From assembly GCA_027619415.1 (NCBI GenBank), contig JAQCFO010000014.1, positions 1-43,900 of the forward strand: a stretch of 43,900 nt of DNA, read 5' to 3'. The position numbers and the translations under genes were made by a program. The notes beneath the pieces were generated by a model that had not been told where the DNA came from, did not search any database, and saw nothing but the letters and a program-made list of their open reading frames with translations. Positions 1-9,198 of this stretch are shown piece after piece (position 1 is the stretch's first letter; each line of letters begins with the position of its first letter). The stretch comes from Bacteroidota bacterium. GTDB taxonomy: Bacteria; Bacteroidota; Bacteroidia; Flavobacteriales; Flavobacteriaceae.

Positions 1-29
1 TAATAATTAAGTTTATTTTAAATAAAAAA

Positions 30-611
30 ATGTATAAAATATTTCCAAAAAACAGATATGACAATACTCTAAAAATGCTTAAAGAAGTATGTCCTTCTCC
101 TTCAGTAATTTATGACTTAGGAGTTGTTAATCCATTTTCCGAAATTATGAAACAAAATAATTATAAAGTTTATAATACTAAAGGAGAAGATTTAGATGAA
201 AATCCAGATATTATTTTGCCCAATGATGTAGATATGGTTACTGGTTTTGAAATATTAGAACATTTAGTTTCTCCATACCCTTTACTTAAGAACCTTGAAG
301 CTAAAAGCATTTTTTTAACCGTACCTGTAAATCTATGGTTTGCAAAAGCATATAAAAGTAAAACTGATGATAGAGATCGACATTATCATGAATTTGAGCC
401 ATGGCAGTTTGATATGTTATTAGAAAAAGCTGGTTGGAGAATAATCAAAAAGGAATTTTGGAAAAATCCTTCTTTTAAATTTGGTGTTCGACCTTTTTTA
501 AGAAATTTCACCAACAGGTATTATGCTGTTTATGCAGAAAGGGATAAAGCGGGAAAATGGCCAAATAAGGAAAAATTTACAAATTATTATAGGGGAGTTT
601 TAAATCTTTAA
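30..611 (+). CDS. SAM-dependent methyltransferase-like protein
   Basis: A 193-residue protein with the outline of a class I SAM-dependent methyltransferase of the Methyltransf_11/23 kind. Visible features are a strand ending in DLG at residues 29-31, the post-motif block GFEILEHL at 72-79, and a His-rich segment followed by a glutamate (RHYHEFEPWQ, 117-126), as seen before the last helices of small surface-sugar methyltransferases. Motif I is weak: the usual DxGxGxG is replaced by DLGVVNP, so SAM binding may be altered or lost. It starts a same-strand run with two glycosyltransferases and a flippase, with 6 bases before the next gene, so a role in modifying a surface glycan is inferred. The acceptor is unknown. 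The 29 bases upstream hold no gene. Confidence 0.6.
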   Translation: MYKIFPKNRYDNTLKMLKEVCPSPSVIYDLGVVNPFSEIMKQNNYKVYNTKGEDLDENPDIILPNDVDMVTGFEILEHLVSPYPLLKNLEAKSIFLTVPVNLWFAKAYKSKTDDRDRHYHEFEPWQFDMLLEKAGWRIIKKEFWKNPSFKFGVRPFLRNFTNRYYAVYAERDKAGKWPNKEKFTNYYRGVLNL

Positions 612-617
612 TATTTC

Positions 618-1802
618 ATGAGAATAGGTATGATATTAGATGCACCTTTTCCTACTGATCCAAGGGTCAGAAATGAATCTAGTGCTTTAATTAATTCTGG
701 TAATGAGATTTTTTTATTCTGCTTGTCTTATGAAAAGGAGTTTGTAAAAAGAGAAATTATTAATGGAATAAATGTAGAGAGATTTTATTGCTCAAGGATT
801 ACTTACAAGCTATCTGCATTAGTTTATTCATTTCCTTTTTATAAATGGATAATGTCTAAAAAAATTAAAAAATTTATAAATAATAACAATTTAGATTTTT
901 TACATGTTCATGATCTGCAAATTGCCAGTTCTGTATTTTACGCTAACTCTTCTTTTAATTTAAGTGTCACTTTAGACTTACATGAGAATAGGCCTGAAAT
1001 AATGAAGTTTTATAAGCATGTAAACAGTGTTATAGGAAAATTATTTATTTCTCCATCTAAATGGAAAATAGCAGAGGAGAAATACTGTAAAATGGCTAAT
1101 TCTATTGTTGTAGTTACTGATTTGGCTAAAAAAGAATTAATAGATAGAATAAAAATTAATAAAGACAGGGTAGTGGTCTTCTCAAATTCTGTATCAAAAA
1201 CTTTTTATTCTGATTTTAAATTAGACAAGAATATTATTAATAAATACTCTGATTCATTTGTTTTACTTTATTTAGGAAATACTTCAAGAAGAAGAGGGTT
1301 AGAGACGGTTTTAAAATCTATTCCTGAAATTATTAAATCTATTTCTAATTTTAAGTTAGTAATTGTAGGTTCAAGTTCTTACGATAATGAGCTTATTAAT
1401 ATTGCAAAATTTTTTAATATTTCTAAATATGTAGATTTTGAAGGCTGGAAAAATGAAAACTTATTCCCTTCTTACATTAAAGCTGCTCAAATTGGAATTT
1501 CTCCTCTACATTCTAATTTACATCATGACACTACATATGCTAACAAGCTTTTTCAATACATGTCTTTAGGGTGTCCTGTCATTTGCAGTGATGTGAAGGC
1601 TCAGAAAGCTCTTTTAGAAAGTTATGATGTAGGGTTGTTGTTTGAGTCTGAAAACTCACTAGATTTAATCGAAAAGCTTTTAAAGCTATATTTAGATGAA
1701 GATTTAAGAATGAAATTAAGCGAAAACTGTATTCATGCAATTGAAAATCATCTGAATAATGATGTAATCTCAAAAAGTTTAGTAAAATATTATGACAAAT
1801 AA
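618..1802 (+). CDS. Glycosyltransferase family 4 protein
   Basis: A 394-residue GT-B fold glycosyltransferase. The N-terminal acceptor domain begins with a typical GT4 strand and loop (residues 1-20, including DAPFPTDPRVRNE). The C-terminal donor-binding domain runs from about 211 to 380 and carries YANKLFQYMSLGCPVICS at 307-324, which matches the nucleotide-sugar binding E/Q-x7-E region of family GT4. It has no signal peptide or membrane span, so it should act on the cytoplasmic face of the inner membrane on lipid-linked intermediates. Its 3' end overlaps the next glycosyltransferase gene by 11 bases, suggesting translational coupling. The donor sugar and linkage cannot be read from the sequence. 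Confidence 0.85.
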   Translation: MRIGMILDAPFPTDPRVRNESSALINSGNEIFLFCLSYEKEFVKREIINGINVERFYCSRITYKLSALVYSFPFYKWIMSKKIKKFINNNNLDFLHVHDLQIASSVFYANSSFNLSVTLDLHENRPEIMKFYKHVNSVIGKLFISPSKWKIAEEKYCKMANSIVVVTDLAKKELIDRIKINKDRVVVFSNSVSKTFYSDFKLDKNIINKYSDSFVLLYLGNTSRRRGLETVLKSIPEIIKSISNFKLVIVGSSSYDNELINIAKFFNISKYVDFEGWKNENLFPSYIKAAQIGISPLHSNLHHDTTYANKLFQYMSLGCPVICSDVKAQKALLESYDVGLLFESENSLDLIEKLLKLYLDEDLRMKLSENCIHAIENHLNNDVISKSLVKYYDK

Positions 1803-3045
1803 TAAATTACTTATTGTTTCATATTATTGGCCACCTTCTGGTGGTTCTGGTGTTCAACGTTGGCTTAACTTTTCAAACATTCTAGTGAAAAATGGTTGGG
1901 ATATTACGGTTTTTACTGCTGAAAATGCTAATTATCCTATTATTGATAACAAACTAGAAGAAGTTGTAGATAAAACCATAAAAGTATTTAGAATCCCTAT
2001 ACTAGAACCTACAGGTTTTTATAAAAAAAATAACACAGATAATGTTAAATCTTCAAGTTTTATTCAAAAAAGTATTTCATGGATTAGGGCTAATTTATTT
2101 TTTCCAGATTCTAGAATGTTTTGGATTAAAAATGTTACAAATCAGGTAACTAAGTATATTGAACAAAATAAAATAGATTGTTTAATAACAACTGCTCCAC
2201 CTTTTAGCACTCATATTATTGGATTGAATATTAAGAAAAAAACTGATATAAAGTGGGTAGCAGATTTTAGAGATCCTTGGTCAGATTTTTTTCAATTCAA
2301 ACTTCTCCCTATGACATCTTTTATGAGAAATAAACATTTGAAATTTGAAAATAAATGTTTGAATGTTGCAGATACAGTAATAACTACATCTCCTTCTTTA
2401 ACTAAAAGATATTCTATAAAGAATTCAAATTCTTATACATTAACAAATGGTTTTAATTCAATTATTGATAATAAAGAAACTGATAAGTTTTTAATGATGT
2501 ATTCAGGAGTTATGAAATCTGTTCAAAACCCTTTAAGCTTTTGGAAAATATTAAAAGAAATTTGTTTTGAAAATCAAAGCTTTTCTGATGACTTATTAGT
2601 TAGGTTTATAGGTGATTTTGACAAAGAAATTAAAAACAATAAGGATATTAAATTAATTGAATCAAAAATAAAATTTGAAAAATATCTCGAAAAATCAAAA
2701 TTAGATATTGAAATGTCTAAGGCAAAAGTATTGATTCTTAGTAGTGTTAATATGGATACTGTTAATGACATTATTCCCGGTAAGCTTTTTTATTATTTTT
2801 CATTTAAACGTCCCATTATTGCATTTTCTAAATTAAACAGTGATGTTTCTGACATAATAAGTAGAACAAACACTGGAAAGGTGTTTGATTATTCAAATGA
2901 AATTGAGTTAAAAAAAAACATTTTAGAACTTTATTCTAATTACAAAACAAAAAAGAATAATTTTAAACCTAAAGGAATAGAACTTTTTACATATAATAAC
3001 TTATCTAAAAACTTAAATATATTGTTAAAAAAAACTATTAAATAA
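1792..3045 (+). CDS. Glycosyltransferase (GT4-like)
   Basis: A 417-residue glycosyltransferase-like protein of a type common in Flavobacteriales. The N-terminus has a Rossmann strand followed by YYWPPSGGSGVQRWLNF (residues 11-27). The mid-region WVADFRDPWSDFF (155-167) is characteristic of this subfamily. The C-terminal domain has PGKLFYYFSFKRPIIAFS (329-346) in the place of the GT4 donor-binding motif. It overlaps the preceding glycosyltransferase by 11 bases and the following flippase by one base (TAATG), so the three are very likely translated from one message. It probably adds a sugar to the same surface glycan; the substrate is not predictable. Confidence 0.82.
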   Translation: MTNNKLLIVSYYWPPSGGSGVQRWLNFSNILVKNGWDITVFTAENANYPIIDNKLEEVVDKTIKVFRIPILEPTGFYKKNNTDNVKSSSFIQKSISWIRANLFFPDSRMFWIKNVTNQVTKYIEQNKIDCLITTAPPFSTHIIGLNIKKKTDIKWVADFRDPWSDFFQFKLLPMTSFMRNKHLKFENKCLNVADTVITTSPSLTKRYSIKNSNSYTLTNGFNSIIDNKETDKFLMMYSGVMKSVQNPLSFWKILKEICFENQSFSDDLLVRFIGDFDKEIKNNKDIKLIESKIKFEKYLEKSKLDIEMSKAKVLILSSVNMDTVNDIIPGKLFYYFSFKRPIIAFSKLNSDVSDIISRTNTGKVFDYSNEIELKKNILELYSNYKTKKNNFKPKGIELFTYNNLSKNLNILLKKTIK

Positions 3046-4502
3046 TGGGTGTGGTAATCAGGCAAACTTCAAAGAATATATTCACAATTTCAATTGCTTT
3101 GTTAATTGGGGGATTAAATACGCTGTATTTTTATCCAGAATTTTTAAAAGATCAGTATTACGGTTTAGTGGTTTTTTTATTAGCTACTTCAAACCTCTTA
3201 CAGCCATTAATGTCTCTTGGAGCACAGCATACTATTATAAAATTCTATAGCTCGTATAAAGATAAAGTTTCTAAAGACGCTTTTCTTTCAAGTATTATTT
3301 TCATTCCATTAATTGTTATTATCCCTGTAACTTTTTTTGTTGTTAAAGCACATGACTTAATAGGAGAATTCTTATCAGTTCAAAATCCTATTATTGAATC
3401 TTATGTTTGGGTGATTTTCTTAATCTCCTTTGCAACTTCTTATTTTGAAGTGTTTTATGCATGGTCTAGAGTCCATTTAAAATCTGTCTTTGGAAATGTG
3501 TTAAAAGAAATTTACCCAAGAGTTTCTGTGTTAATTTTATTATTACTAGTATCATTTAACTTATTAACTAAGGAGAGTTTTGTTTGGTGGCTAACAGGAT
3601 TTTATTACTTAAGATTAGCTATAATGATACTATACTCTTTTTCTATATACATCCCTAAATTTTCATTTAAACTTCCTCAAAATTTTACAGAAATTTTATC
3701 TTATTCAATATATATATTACTAGCAGGGTCTACAGCTAGCCTATTAATAGATATTGATAAATATATGATTCCTCAGAAAGAAGCAATTAGTCAGGCAGCA
3801 TATTATGCTGTTGCAGTATTTATTGCAACAGTTGTTGAAATTCCTGGAAGAGCTATGTTTCAAATTTTAAACCCTATGGTGGCTAAGGCAATTAATAACG
3901 GTGATTTAGTTGAACTAAATAATCTTTACCAAAAGAGTTCGTCTAACTTACTTATAGTTTCTGGATTCTTTTTTTTACTTATTAATTTGAATATTACCTC
4001 ATTTTATCTTTTAATGAATAATGATCTTTATTCCGATGCTATATTGGTAGTTCTAATTATTTCATTAGCAAAACTTATTCAAATGAGTTTTGGTTGTGGT
4101 CCTGCTATTTTAGCTACTTCAAGTTTTTATAAGATTACTTTACCATTCTCTATCGCTATGGCAGTTTCAGTTTATTTTTTAAATGATATTTTAATTGATC
4201 TTTATGGAATAAATGGAGCAGCAATTTCAACTTTAATAGTTATTTCACTTTTTACCATTTTAAAAGTTTTATTTATTAAATTCAAAATGAAAATTAATCC
4301 CTATGACTTTAATTCTTTTAAAATTATTTCAATCATTTCGTTGATATATTTAGCTGTTAGTTATATAGGATTTATGCATTCCGCTTTTATAGATATAGTA
4401 TTAAGAAGTATAATAATTTCAATTGTATATATAAGTGTAGTTTATTACCTAGATTTTTCTAAAAACATAAATAATATTATAAAAACACTATTTAAGCGCT
4501 AG
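3045..4502 (+). CDS. Polysaccharide biosynthesis flippase (Wzx/MATE-like)
   Basis: A 485-residue, strongly hydrophobic integral membrane protein with about 12-14 predicted transmembrane helices, the length and layout of the oligosaccharide flippases of the MOP superfamily (Wzx, RfbX, PST). The role inferred from the family is moving undecaprenyl-linked oligosaccharides across the inner membrane. The position at the end of a methyltransferase/glycosyltransferase run supports this. The start codon shares one base with the stop codon of the previous gene. The 3' end overlaps the convergent uvrA by 11 bases, leaving no room for a separate terminator. Confidence 0.82.
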   Translation: MGVVIRQTSKNIFTISIALLIGGLNTLYFYPEFLKDQYYGLVVFLLATSNLLQPLMSLGAQHTIIKFYSSYKDKVSKDAFLSSIIFIPLIVIIPVTFFVVKAHDLIGEFLSVQNPIIESYVWVIFLISFATSYFEVFYAWSRVHLKSVFGNVLKEIYPRVSVLILLLLVSFNLLTKESFVWWLTGFYYLRLAIMILYSFSIYIPKFSFKLPQNFTEILSYSIYILLAGSTASLLIDIDKYMIPQKEAISQAAYYAVAVFIATVVEIPGRAMFQILNPMVAKAINNGDLVELNNLYQKSSSNLLIVSGFFFLLINLNITSFYLLMNNDLYSDAILVVLIISLAKLIQMSFGCGPAILATSSFYKITLPFSIAMAVSVYFLNDILIDLYGINGAAISTLIVISLFTILKVLFIKFKMKINPYDFNSFKIISIISLIYLAVSYIGFMHSAFIDIVLRSIIISIVYISVVYYLDFSKNINNIIKTLFKR

Positions 4503-7269
4503 TTTTATCCTTAAGGTATTTTGATAATCTAGATTTGTTACTTTTTATTAGTTCTTTTGGTGTTCCTTGAAAAATTAAATCACCTCCTTTTTCACCGCCA
4601 TCTAATCCTAAGTCTATTATGTGATCTGCACATTTAATAAGATCTGTATTGTGTTCTACTACTATAATAGAATGGCCATTTTCTAACAGAGAGTTAAACG
4701 AACTTAAAAGTTTTTTAATGTCATGAAAATGAAGACCTGTAGTAGGTTCGTCAAAGATGAACAAAGTTTTCTTTTTGTTATTTCCTTTTAACAGAAAAGT
4801 TGCCAGTTTAATTCTCTGAGCTTCTCCGCCAGAAAGTGATGAGGATGATTGTCCTAGTTGAATATAGCCCATCCCCACATCTTGTAAAGGTTGTAGTTTA
4901 TTAGCTATTTTATTTTGATTTGTTGTTTTAAAAAATTCTATACTTTGATCAACGGTCATTTTAAGAGTATCATCAATAGTTTTATTTTCAAACTTTACTC
5001 TTAAAATTTCTTTTTTAAAACGTTTTCCTTTACAGTATTCACAAACTAAGTTCACATCAGCCATAAATTGCATTTCAATCTTTACACTACCTTCACCTTT
5101 ACAGGTTTCACAACGACCCCCATCAACATTGAATGAGAAATGTTTTGGTTTATAGTTGTTAGTTTTTGAAAGCTTTTGTGACGCAAATAAATTCCTTATG
5201 TCATCATAAACCTTAAGATAAGTTACAGGATTCGACCTAGAAGAAAGTCCTATGGGCTTTTGATCAATAAATTCAATTTCGTCAATATGATCTATATCTC
5301 CAGAAATACTATCAAATTGACCAGGCTTGTTTTTAAATATTCCTTTTTCTTTTAATAAAGCAGGGTATAATATTTTTTTGACTAATGTAGTTTTTCCACT
5401 ACCTGATACACCAGTCACGGCAATGAGATTATTAAGAGGAAAATCAACAGAAATATTTTTTAAATTATTTTCTCTAGCTCCTTTGATAGAGATTTTTTTA
5501 GAAGAGTATCTGATTTTTTTTGGAACTAAAATAGCTTCAGTTTTATTTAAATATTTTGAAGTTAAACTTTTTGATTTAAGAATTTCCTTAATTGATCCTT
5601 GAGCCACTACTTCGCCTCCGTTTGAGCCGGCTTCAGGTCCGATATCAATAATTTGATCTGCAGCTCTCATTATATCTTCATCATGTTCGACAACCAAAAC
5701 TGTGTTACCAATATTTTTTAACTCAATAAGTATACTTATTAGTCTTTCTGTATCCTTAGGATGCAATCCTACACTAGGTTCATCTAATACATATAAAGAA
5801 CTTACCAATGAGCTGCCAAGTGAATTAGCTAGATTTATTCTTTGCGATTCGCCTCCAGATAAAGTGCTAGACCTTCTGTTAATTGTAAGATATCCAAGAC
5901 CGACATTACAAATAAAACTTAACCTATTTTGTATTTCTTTTAAAATTCTATTAGCTATTTTTTTCTCGTAAGTATCCAATTTTAATTTCAACATAAACTT
6001 CAATAAATTCTCTATAGGCATTCCAACTAAATCAGTGATTGATTTGCCATTTATTTTAACATAAGAAGCTTCAGGTTTAAGTCTATTACCGTTACATTCT
6101 TTACAAGTTGTTTTACCTCTATATCTAGAGAGCATTACTCTGTTTTGAATCTTATAAATTTTATCTTCTAGTTTTTTGAAAAAGAAAGTGATTCCTTTAA
6201 AATAAGAATTTCCAGTCCATAGGAGTTCTTTTTGATCCTGAGTAAGTTTAAAGTAGGGTTTATGAATAGGGAAATTAAAATCTATTGAACTTTTTATCAG
6301 CTCATTTTTATATTTTTTTAACTTTTCTCCTCTCCATGGAGCTATAGCATTTTCATAAACTGATAAACCAGTATTTGGAATAACCAGTTCAGGATCAATA
6401 CCAACAATATCTCCATAACCTCCACAACTAGAGCAAGCTCCTAAAGGATTGTTAAAACTAAATAAGTGCTGAGAGGGTTCAATGAATTTAATGCCATCTT
6501 TTTCAAATCTATTGCTAAAATTATATTTAGCATTAGATGTTATGTTATGGATAGTAACATTACCATTACCTTCATAAAATGCTAATTCTAAAGAGTCAGA
6601 TAATCTATTCAAATAATCTTGATTATCATCATAAATTGATCTATCAATCACTAAGTTGAACTTCTTCTTTTTTAATTTTTCTAAACCTTCAATTCTTAAT
6701 ATTTTATTGTCAACTTCAATTCTAGAAAAACCCTGTTTTTGGAGAAGTTCGAGTGTTTCTGTGCTGTTGTTTAAGTTTGATAACTCTTTGTTTGAAAGTA
6801 AGAGAAATTTATCTCCAGGATTAAATGTATTAACCCGATTAAGTACAGACTTAATGGAATCTTTTTCAACCTGAGTATTAGAAAAAGGAGAGAAGGTTTT
6901 CCCAATTCTAGCATAAAGTAATTTTAAGTAATCGTATACTTCTGAAGTTGTTCCTACAGTTGATCTTGGATTTGAATTATTCACCTTTTGCTCTATAGCA
7001 ATTGCAGGTGAAATACCAATTATTTTATCAACTTTTGGTTTATTAAGTTTCCCAAGAAATTGCCTAGCATAAGAAGAAAGACTTTCTATGTACCTTCTTT
7101 GTCCTTCAGCATATAAAGTATCAAAGGCCAAACTAGACTTGCCCGAGCCAGATAATCCAGTTATTACTATAAGTTTATTTTTTGGTATATCTAGATCAAT
7201 ATTTTTAAGATTATGCATTTTAGCACCTCTTATTTTAATATACCTAGAATCTAATTTTATGTCTTTCAA
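4492..7269 (-). CDS. uvrA: Excinuclease ABC subunit A (UvrA)
   Basis: A 925-residue damage-recognition ATPase of nucleotide excision repair, acting with UvrB and UvrC. Two ABC ATPase modules are visible: Walker A GLSGSGKS (38-45) and GVSGSGKT (620-627), and signatures LSGGESQR (470-477) and LSGGEAQR (812-819). The zinc modules are complete, with CSSC (279-282) plus CKEC (389-392) and CETC (720-723) plus CEYC (743-746). The start is a TTG at 7267-7269. The in-frame upstream codons are CAT and then TAA, and this start places the conserved [13 protein letters not shown] block at the expected distance. The length is normal and no frameshift is visible. The 3' end overlaps the flippase gene. Confidence 0.97.
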   Translation of the reverse strand: MKDIKLDSRYIKIRGAKMHNLKNIDLDIPKNKLIVITGLSGSGKSSLAFDTLYAEGQRRYIESLSSYARQFLGKLNKPKVDKIIGISPAIAIEQKVNNSNPRSTVGTTSEVYDYLKLLYARIGKTFSPFSNTQVEKDSIKSVLNRVNTFNPGDKFLLLSNKELSNLNNSTETLELLQKQGFSRIEVDNKILRIEGLEKLKKKKFNLVIDRSIYDDNQDYLNRLSDSLELAFYEGNGNVTIHNITSNAKYNFSNRFEKDGIKFIEPSQHLFSFNNPLGACSSCGGYGDIVGIDPELVIPNTGLSVYENAIAPWRGEKLKKYKNELIKSSIDFNFPIHKPYFKLTQDQKELLWTGNSYFKGITFFFKKLEDKIYKIQNRVMLSRYRGKTTCKECNGNRLKPEASYVKINGKSITDLVGMPIENLLKFMLKLKLDTYEKKIANRILKEIQNRLSFICNVGLGYLTINRRSSTLSGGESQRINLANSLGSSLVSSLYVLDEPSVGLHPKDTERLISILIELKNIGNTVLVVEHDEDIMRAADQIIDIGPEAGSNGGEVVAQGSIKEILKSKSLTSKYLNKTEAILVPKKIRYSSKKISIKGARENNLKNISVDFPLNNLIAVTGVSGSGKTTLVKKILYPALLKEKGIFKNKPGQFDSISGDIDHIDEIEFIDQKPIGLSSRSNPVTYLKVYDDIRNLFASQKLSKTNNYKPKHFSFNVDGGRCETCKGEGSVKIEMQFMADVNLVCEYCKGKRFKKEILRVKFENKTIDDTLKMTVDQSIEFFKTTNQNKIANKLQPLQDVGMGYIQLGQSSSSLSGGEAQRIKLATFLLKGNNKKKTLFIFDEPTTGLHFHDIKKLLSSFNSLLENGHSIIVVEHNTDLIKCADHIIDLGLDGGEKGGDLIFQGTPKELIKSNKSRLSKYLKDKTSA

Positions 7270-7359
7270 AATGTTAAAAAATCAATCTATAAATATATGA
7301 TTTAAATGATTTTTATAACTGTAAAATCGCAAACAATTTTTTATTTAAAATCATTTTAC

Positions 7360-7367
7360 TAAATTTG
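7360..7367 (+). promoter_or_regulatory. Candidate -7 promoter element for the sigma factor gene
   Basis: TAAATTTG matches the Bacteroidota -7 consensus TAnnTTTG. It lies about 90 bases before the sigma-factor ATG, so it would give a leader of roughly 80 bases, long for this window. No TTG is visible at the expected -33 position, so this is a sequence match only. Confidence 0.35.
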
Positions 7368-7409
7368 ATTACATCATAAAACATTAGCCTATACCTGAAA
7401 CCTACTTAA

Positions 7410-7423
7410 TTATTTCGAAATAA
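7410..7423. promoter_or_regulatory. 14-base perfect palindrome upstream of ECF sigma gene
   Basis: TTATTTCGAAATAA is a perfect 14-base inverted repeat located 33-46 bases before the sigma-factor start codon. It lies downstream of the candidate -7 element, where a bound repressor could block transcription. It has no T-run and no loop, so it is not a terminator. The binding protein is unknown, and in AT-rich DNA chance occurrence is possible. Confidence 0.3.
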
Positions 7424-7455
7424 ATAGAAAGTATATTTTAATTTAAAATTAGGTA

Positions 7456-8058
7456 ATGGTAAATTATGTAAACGATTCTGTTCTACTTGACAGATATAAA
7501 TCAGGTAATGCTTATTCTTTTGAAACTCTTTTTTTACGTCATAAAGAAAGAATATTTAATTACATTAATTCTAAGGTTTTAGATCCTGATATTTCCAATG
7601 ATATTTTACAAGAAACCTTCATTAAAGTATTTAGCTTAGTTAAGCTTGGTAAATATAACGAACAAGGAAAGTTTCTTCCATGGACACTTAGAATCTCCCA
7701 TAACTTGGTTATGGATCACTTCAGAAATGTTAAAAGATCGAAATTAAATTACAACAACAATATGAATCAGGTTTTATCTAAATTAAATTCAGAAAGTTTA
7801 ATTCTAGAAAATAATGTTATTTCTGACAAAACCTTGTCTAAGGTTCTGTTCGAAATGATTGATCAACTTCCAGAATCTCAAAAAGAAATAGTTAAACTTA
7901 GGTTTTATGAAAATTTAACTTTTAAAGAAATTGCTAAGATGAATAATATATCAATTAACACCGCACTTGGGAGAATTAGATATTCAATTAATAATTTAAG
8001 AAAAAAAATGAAAGAGTCTAAAATGAAAAACGAACTAAAAGAATTGAGTTATCTGTAA
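7456..8058 (+). CDS. ECF-type RNA polymerase sigma factor
   Basis: A 200-residue sigma-70 family factor of the extracytoplasmic-function group. Region 2 spans about residues 20-90 and includes SNDILQETFIKVF followed by PWTLRISHNLVMDHFR, which bind the core polymerase and the -10 element. Region 4 spans about 130-185, with LPESQKEIVKLRFYENLTFKEIA forming the helix-turn-helix for the -35 element. The linker is Asn/Ser-rich. No anti-sigma gene adjoins it: uvrA is upstream on the other strand and the endonuclease III gene converges 5 bases downstream. It is therefore an orphan ECF factor here and its signal is unknown. Confidence 0.92.
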   Translation: MVNYVNDSVLLDRYKSGNAYSFETLFLRHKERIFNYINSKVLDPDISNDILQETFIKVFSLVKLGKYNEQGKFLPWTLRISHNLVMDHFRNVKRSKLNYNNNMNQVLSKLNSESLILENNVISDKTLSKVLFEMIDQLPESQKEIVKLRFYENLTFKEIAKMNNISINTALGRIRYSINNLRKKMKESKMKNELKELSYL

Positions 8059-8063
8059 AAGGA

Positions 8064-8711
8064 TTAATAATTAAATTGTTTTAACAATGATTTTCTTCCA
8101 ATTTTTCGTGTAATTAAATCTGTTTTTAGACTCCAGCCTCTAGCTGGCGAATATTGTCTTCCATACCATATTATCTGTAAATGAAGTTTATTCCATAATT
8201 CTTCCGGAAAAATTCTTTTCGCATCTTTTTCAGTTACTTTAACATTTTTGCCAGAAGTCATTCCCCAACGATACATTAATCTATGTATATGAGTGTCTAC
8301 AGGAAATGTAGGCACGCCAAATGCTTGAGCCATAACAACACTAGCTGTTTTATGTCCAACTGCCGGTAAAGCCTCTAAGTCTTCAAAATTATCAGGAACT
8401 ATACCGTTGTGTTTATCTATTAATATTTTTGAAAGCACATGAATTCCTTTGGATTTCATAGGAGACAAACCTACTGGCCTGATGATATTTCTTATTTCTT
8501 CTACACTTAGTTTAATCATGTCAATTGGATTATCTGCTTTCGAGAACAGGATGGGGGTTATTTTATTTACACCAACATCTGTGCTTTGTGCGGATAACAA
8601 TACGGCGATTAATAAAGTATATGAATCTTTATGGTCTAAAGGGATTGGAACTTCGGGAAATAGTAATTCTAAAGTGTCTATTATATAATTTATTTTATCG
8701 ATCTTTTTCAT
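8064..8711 (-). CDS. nth: Endonuclease III-like DNA glycosylase/AP lyase lacking the Fe-S cluster
   Basis: A 215-residue HhH-GPD glycosylase. The helix-hairpin-helix LPAVGHKTA (115-123) contains the catalytic lysine K121, and D139 in PVDTHIHR is the catalytic aspartate. The family excises oxidised pyrimidines and cleaves the AP site. The C-terminus differs from E. coli Nth: the four-cysteine 4Fe-4S loop is absent, with Ser187 in GRQYSPARG where the first ligand usually sits, and no cysteine follows. In fact the entire protein has no cysteine; the usual LSAQCTD is LSAQSTD here. Fold and active site appear intact, so activity without a cluster is inferred. The ATG start lies 40 bases from the divergent peroxiredoxin gene. 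Confidence 0.9.
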   Translation of the reverse strand: MKKIDKINYIIDTLELLFPEVPIPLDHKDSYTLLIAVLLSAQSTDVGVNKITPILFSKADNPIDMIKLSVEEIRNIIRPVGLSPMKSKGIHVLSKILIDKHNGIVPDNFEDLEALPAVGHKTASVVMAQAFGVPTFPVDTHIHRLMYRWGMTSGKNVKVTEKDAKRIFPEELWNKLHLQIIWYGRQYSPARGWSLKTDLITRKIGRKSLLKQFNY

Positions 8712-8751
8712 AAATATTTTATAAATTTACTACAAAATAAATCAATTAATT

Positions 8752-9198
8752 ATGTTAAAAGTTGGAGATAAATTACCTGATTTTTCTTGTTATGATGATA
8801 AAGATAATCTGATTACTCAAGATCATTTCAAAAACAAAAAAACTGTTTTGTTTTTTTATCCTAGAGCAAATACGCCTGGATGTACTGCCCAAGCTTGTAA
8901 TTTATCTGAAAATTATTCAGAATTAACAGGTGCAGGGTATTCAATTTTTGGTGTTAGTGCAGATAAAGTTAAACATCAATCTTCCTTTTCAAATAAATTT
9001 GGTTTTCCTTACCCTTTGTTAGCTGACACAGAAAAAATATTGATAAATGGATTTGGTGTATGGGGATCTAAAAAATATCAAGGTAAGGAATATGATGGGA
9101 TAATGAGAACAACTTTTATTATTAATGAAAATTGTGTAATTGTTAAAGTTATAGATAAAGTAAAAACTAAAGATCACACCAGCCAGATTCTAGATTAA
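8752..9198 (+). CDS. bcp: Thioredoxin-dependent thiol peroxidase (Bcp/PrxQ)
   Basis: A 148-residue peroxiredoxin of the Bcp/PrxQ subfamily, which reduces hydroperoxides using thioredoxin. The signature PRANTPGCTAQAC (37-49) carries the peroxidatic Cys44 and, five residues later, the resolving Cys49 of the atypical 2-Cys type. The rest of the fold, including GVSADKVKHQSSFSNKF and YPLLADTEK, follows the family and the length is normal. It is cytoplasmic with no signal peptide. It is divergent from the endonuclease III gene and overlaps the convergent gene downstream by 4 bases. Confidence 0.95.
   Translation: MLKVGDKLPDFSCYDDKDNLITQDHFKNKKTVLFFYPRANTPGCTAQACNLSENYSELTGAGYSIFGVSADKVKHQSSFSNKFGFPYPLLADTEKILINGFGVWGSKKYQGKEYDGIMRTTFIINENCVIVKVIDKVKTKDHTSQILD

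Noticed and set aside
5327-5971. Open frames on the plus strand inside uvrA (5327-5602, 5702-5971)
   Set aside because: They are antisense to strongly conserved UvrA sequence, have hydrophobic antisense-type composition and no recognisable domain.
7270-7455. Possible small RNA or tRNA gene in the uvrA-sigma gap
   Set aside because: No cloverleaf, no GC-rich stem and no terminator; only AT-rich sequence, one -7 match and the palindrome.
8074-8090. ATTGTT-TT-AACAAT inverted repeat at the end of the endonuclease III gene as a terminator
   Set aside because: The stem is entirely weak (one G-C pair per arm), lies within coding sequence and has only a four-base T-run after it.
8449-8713. Two open frames antisense to the endonuclease III gene
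   Set aside because: They mirror conserved coding sequence, overlap each other in different frames and show no protein family features.
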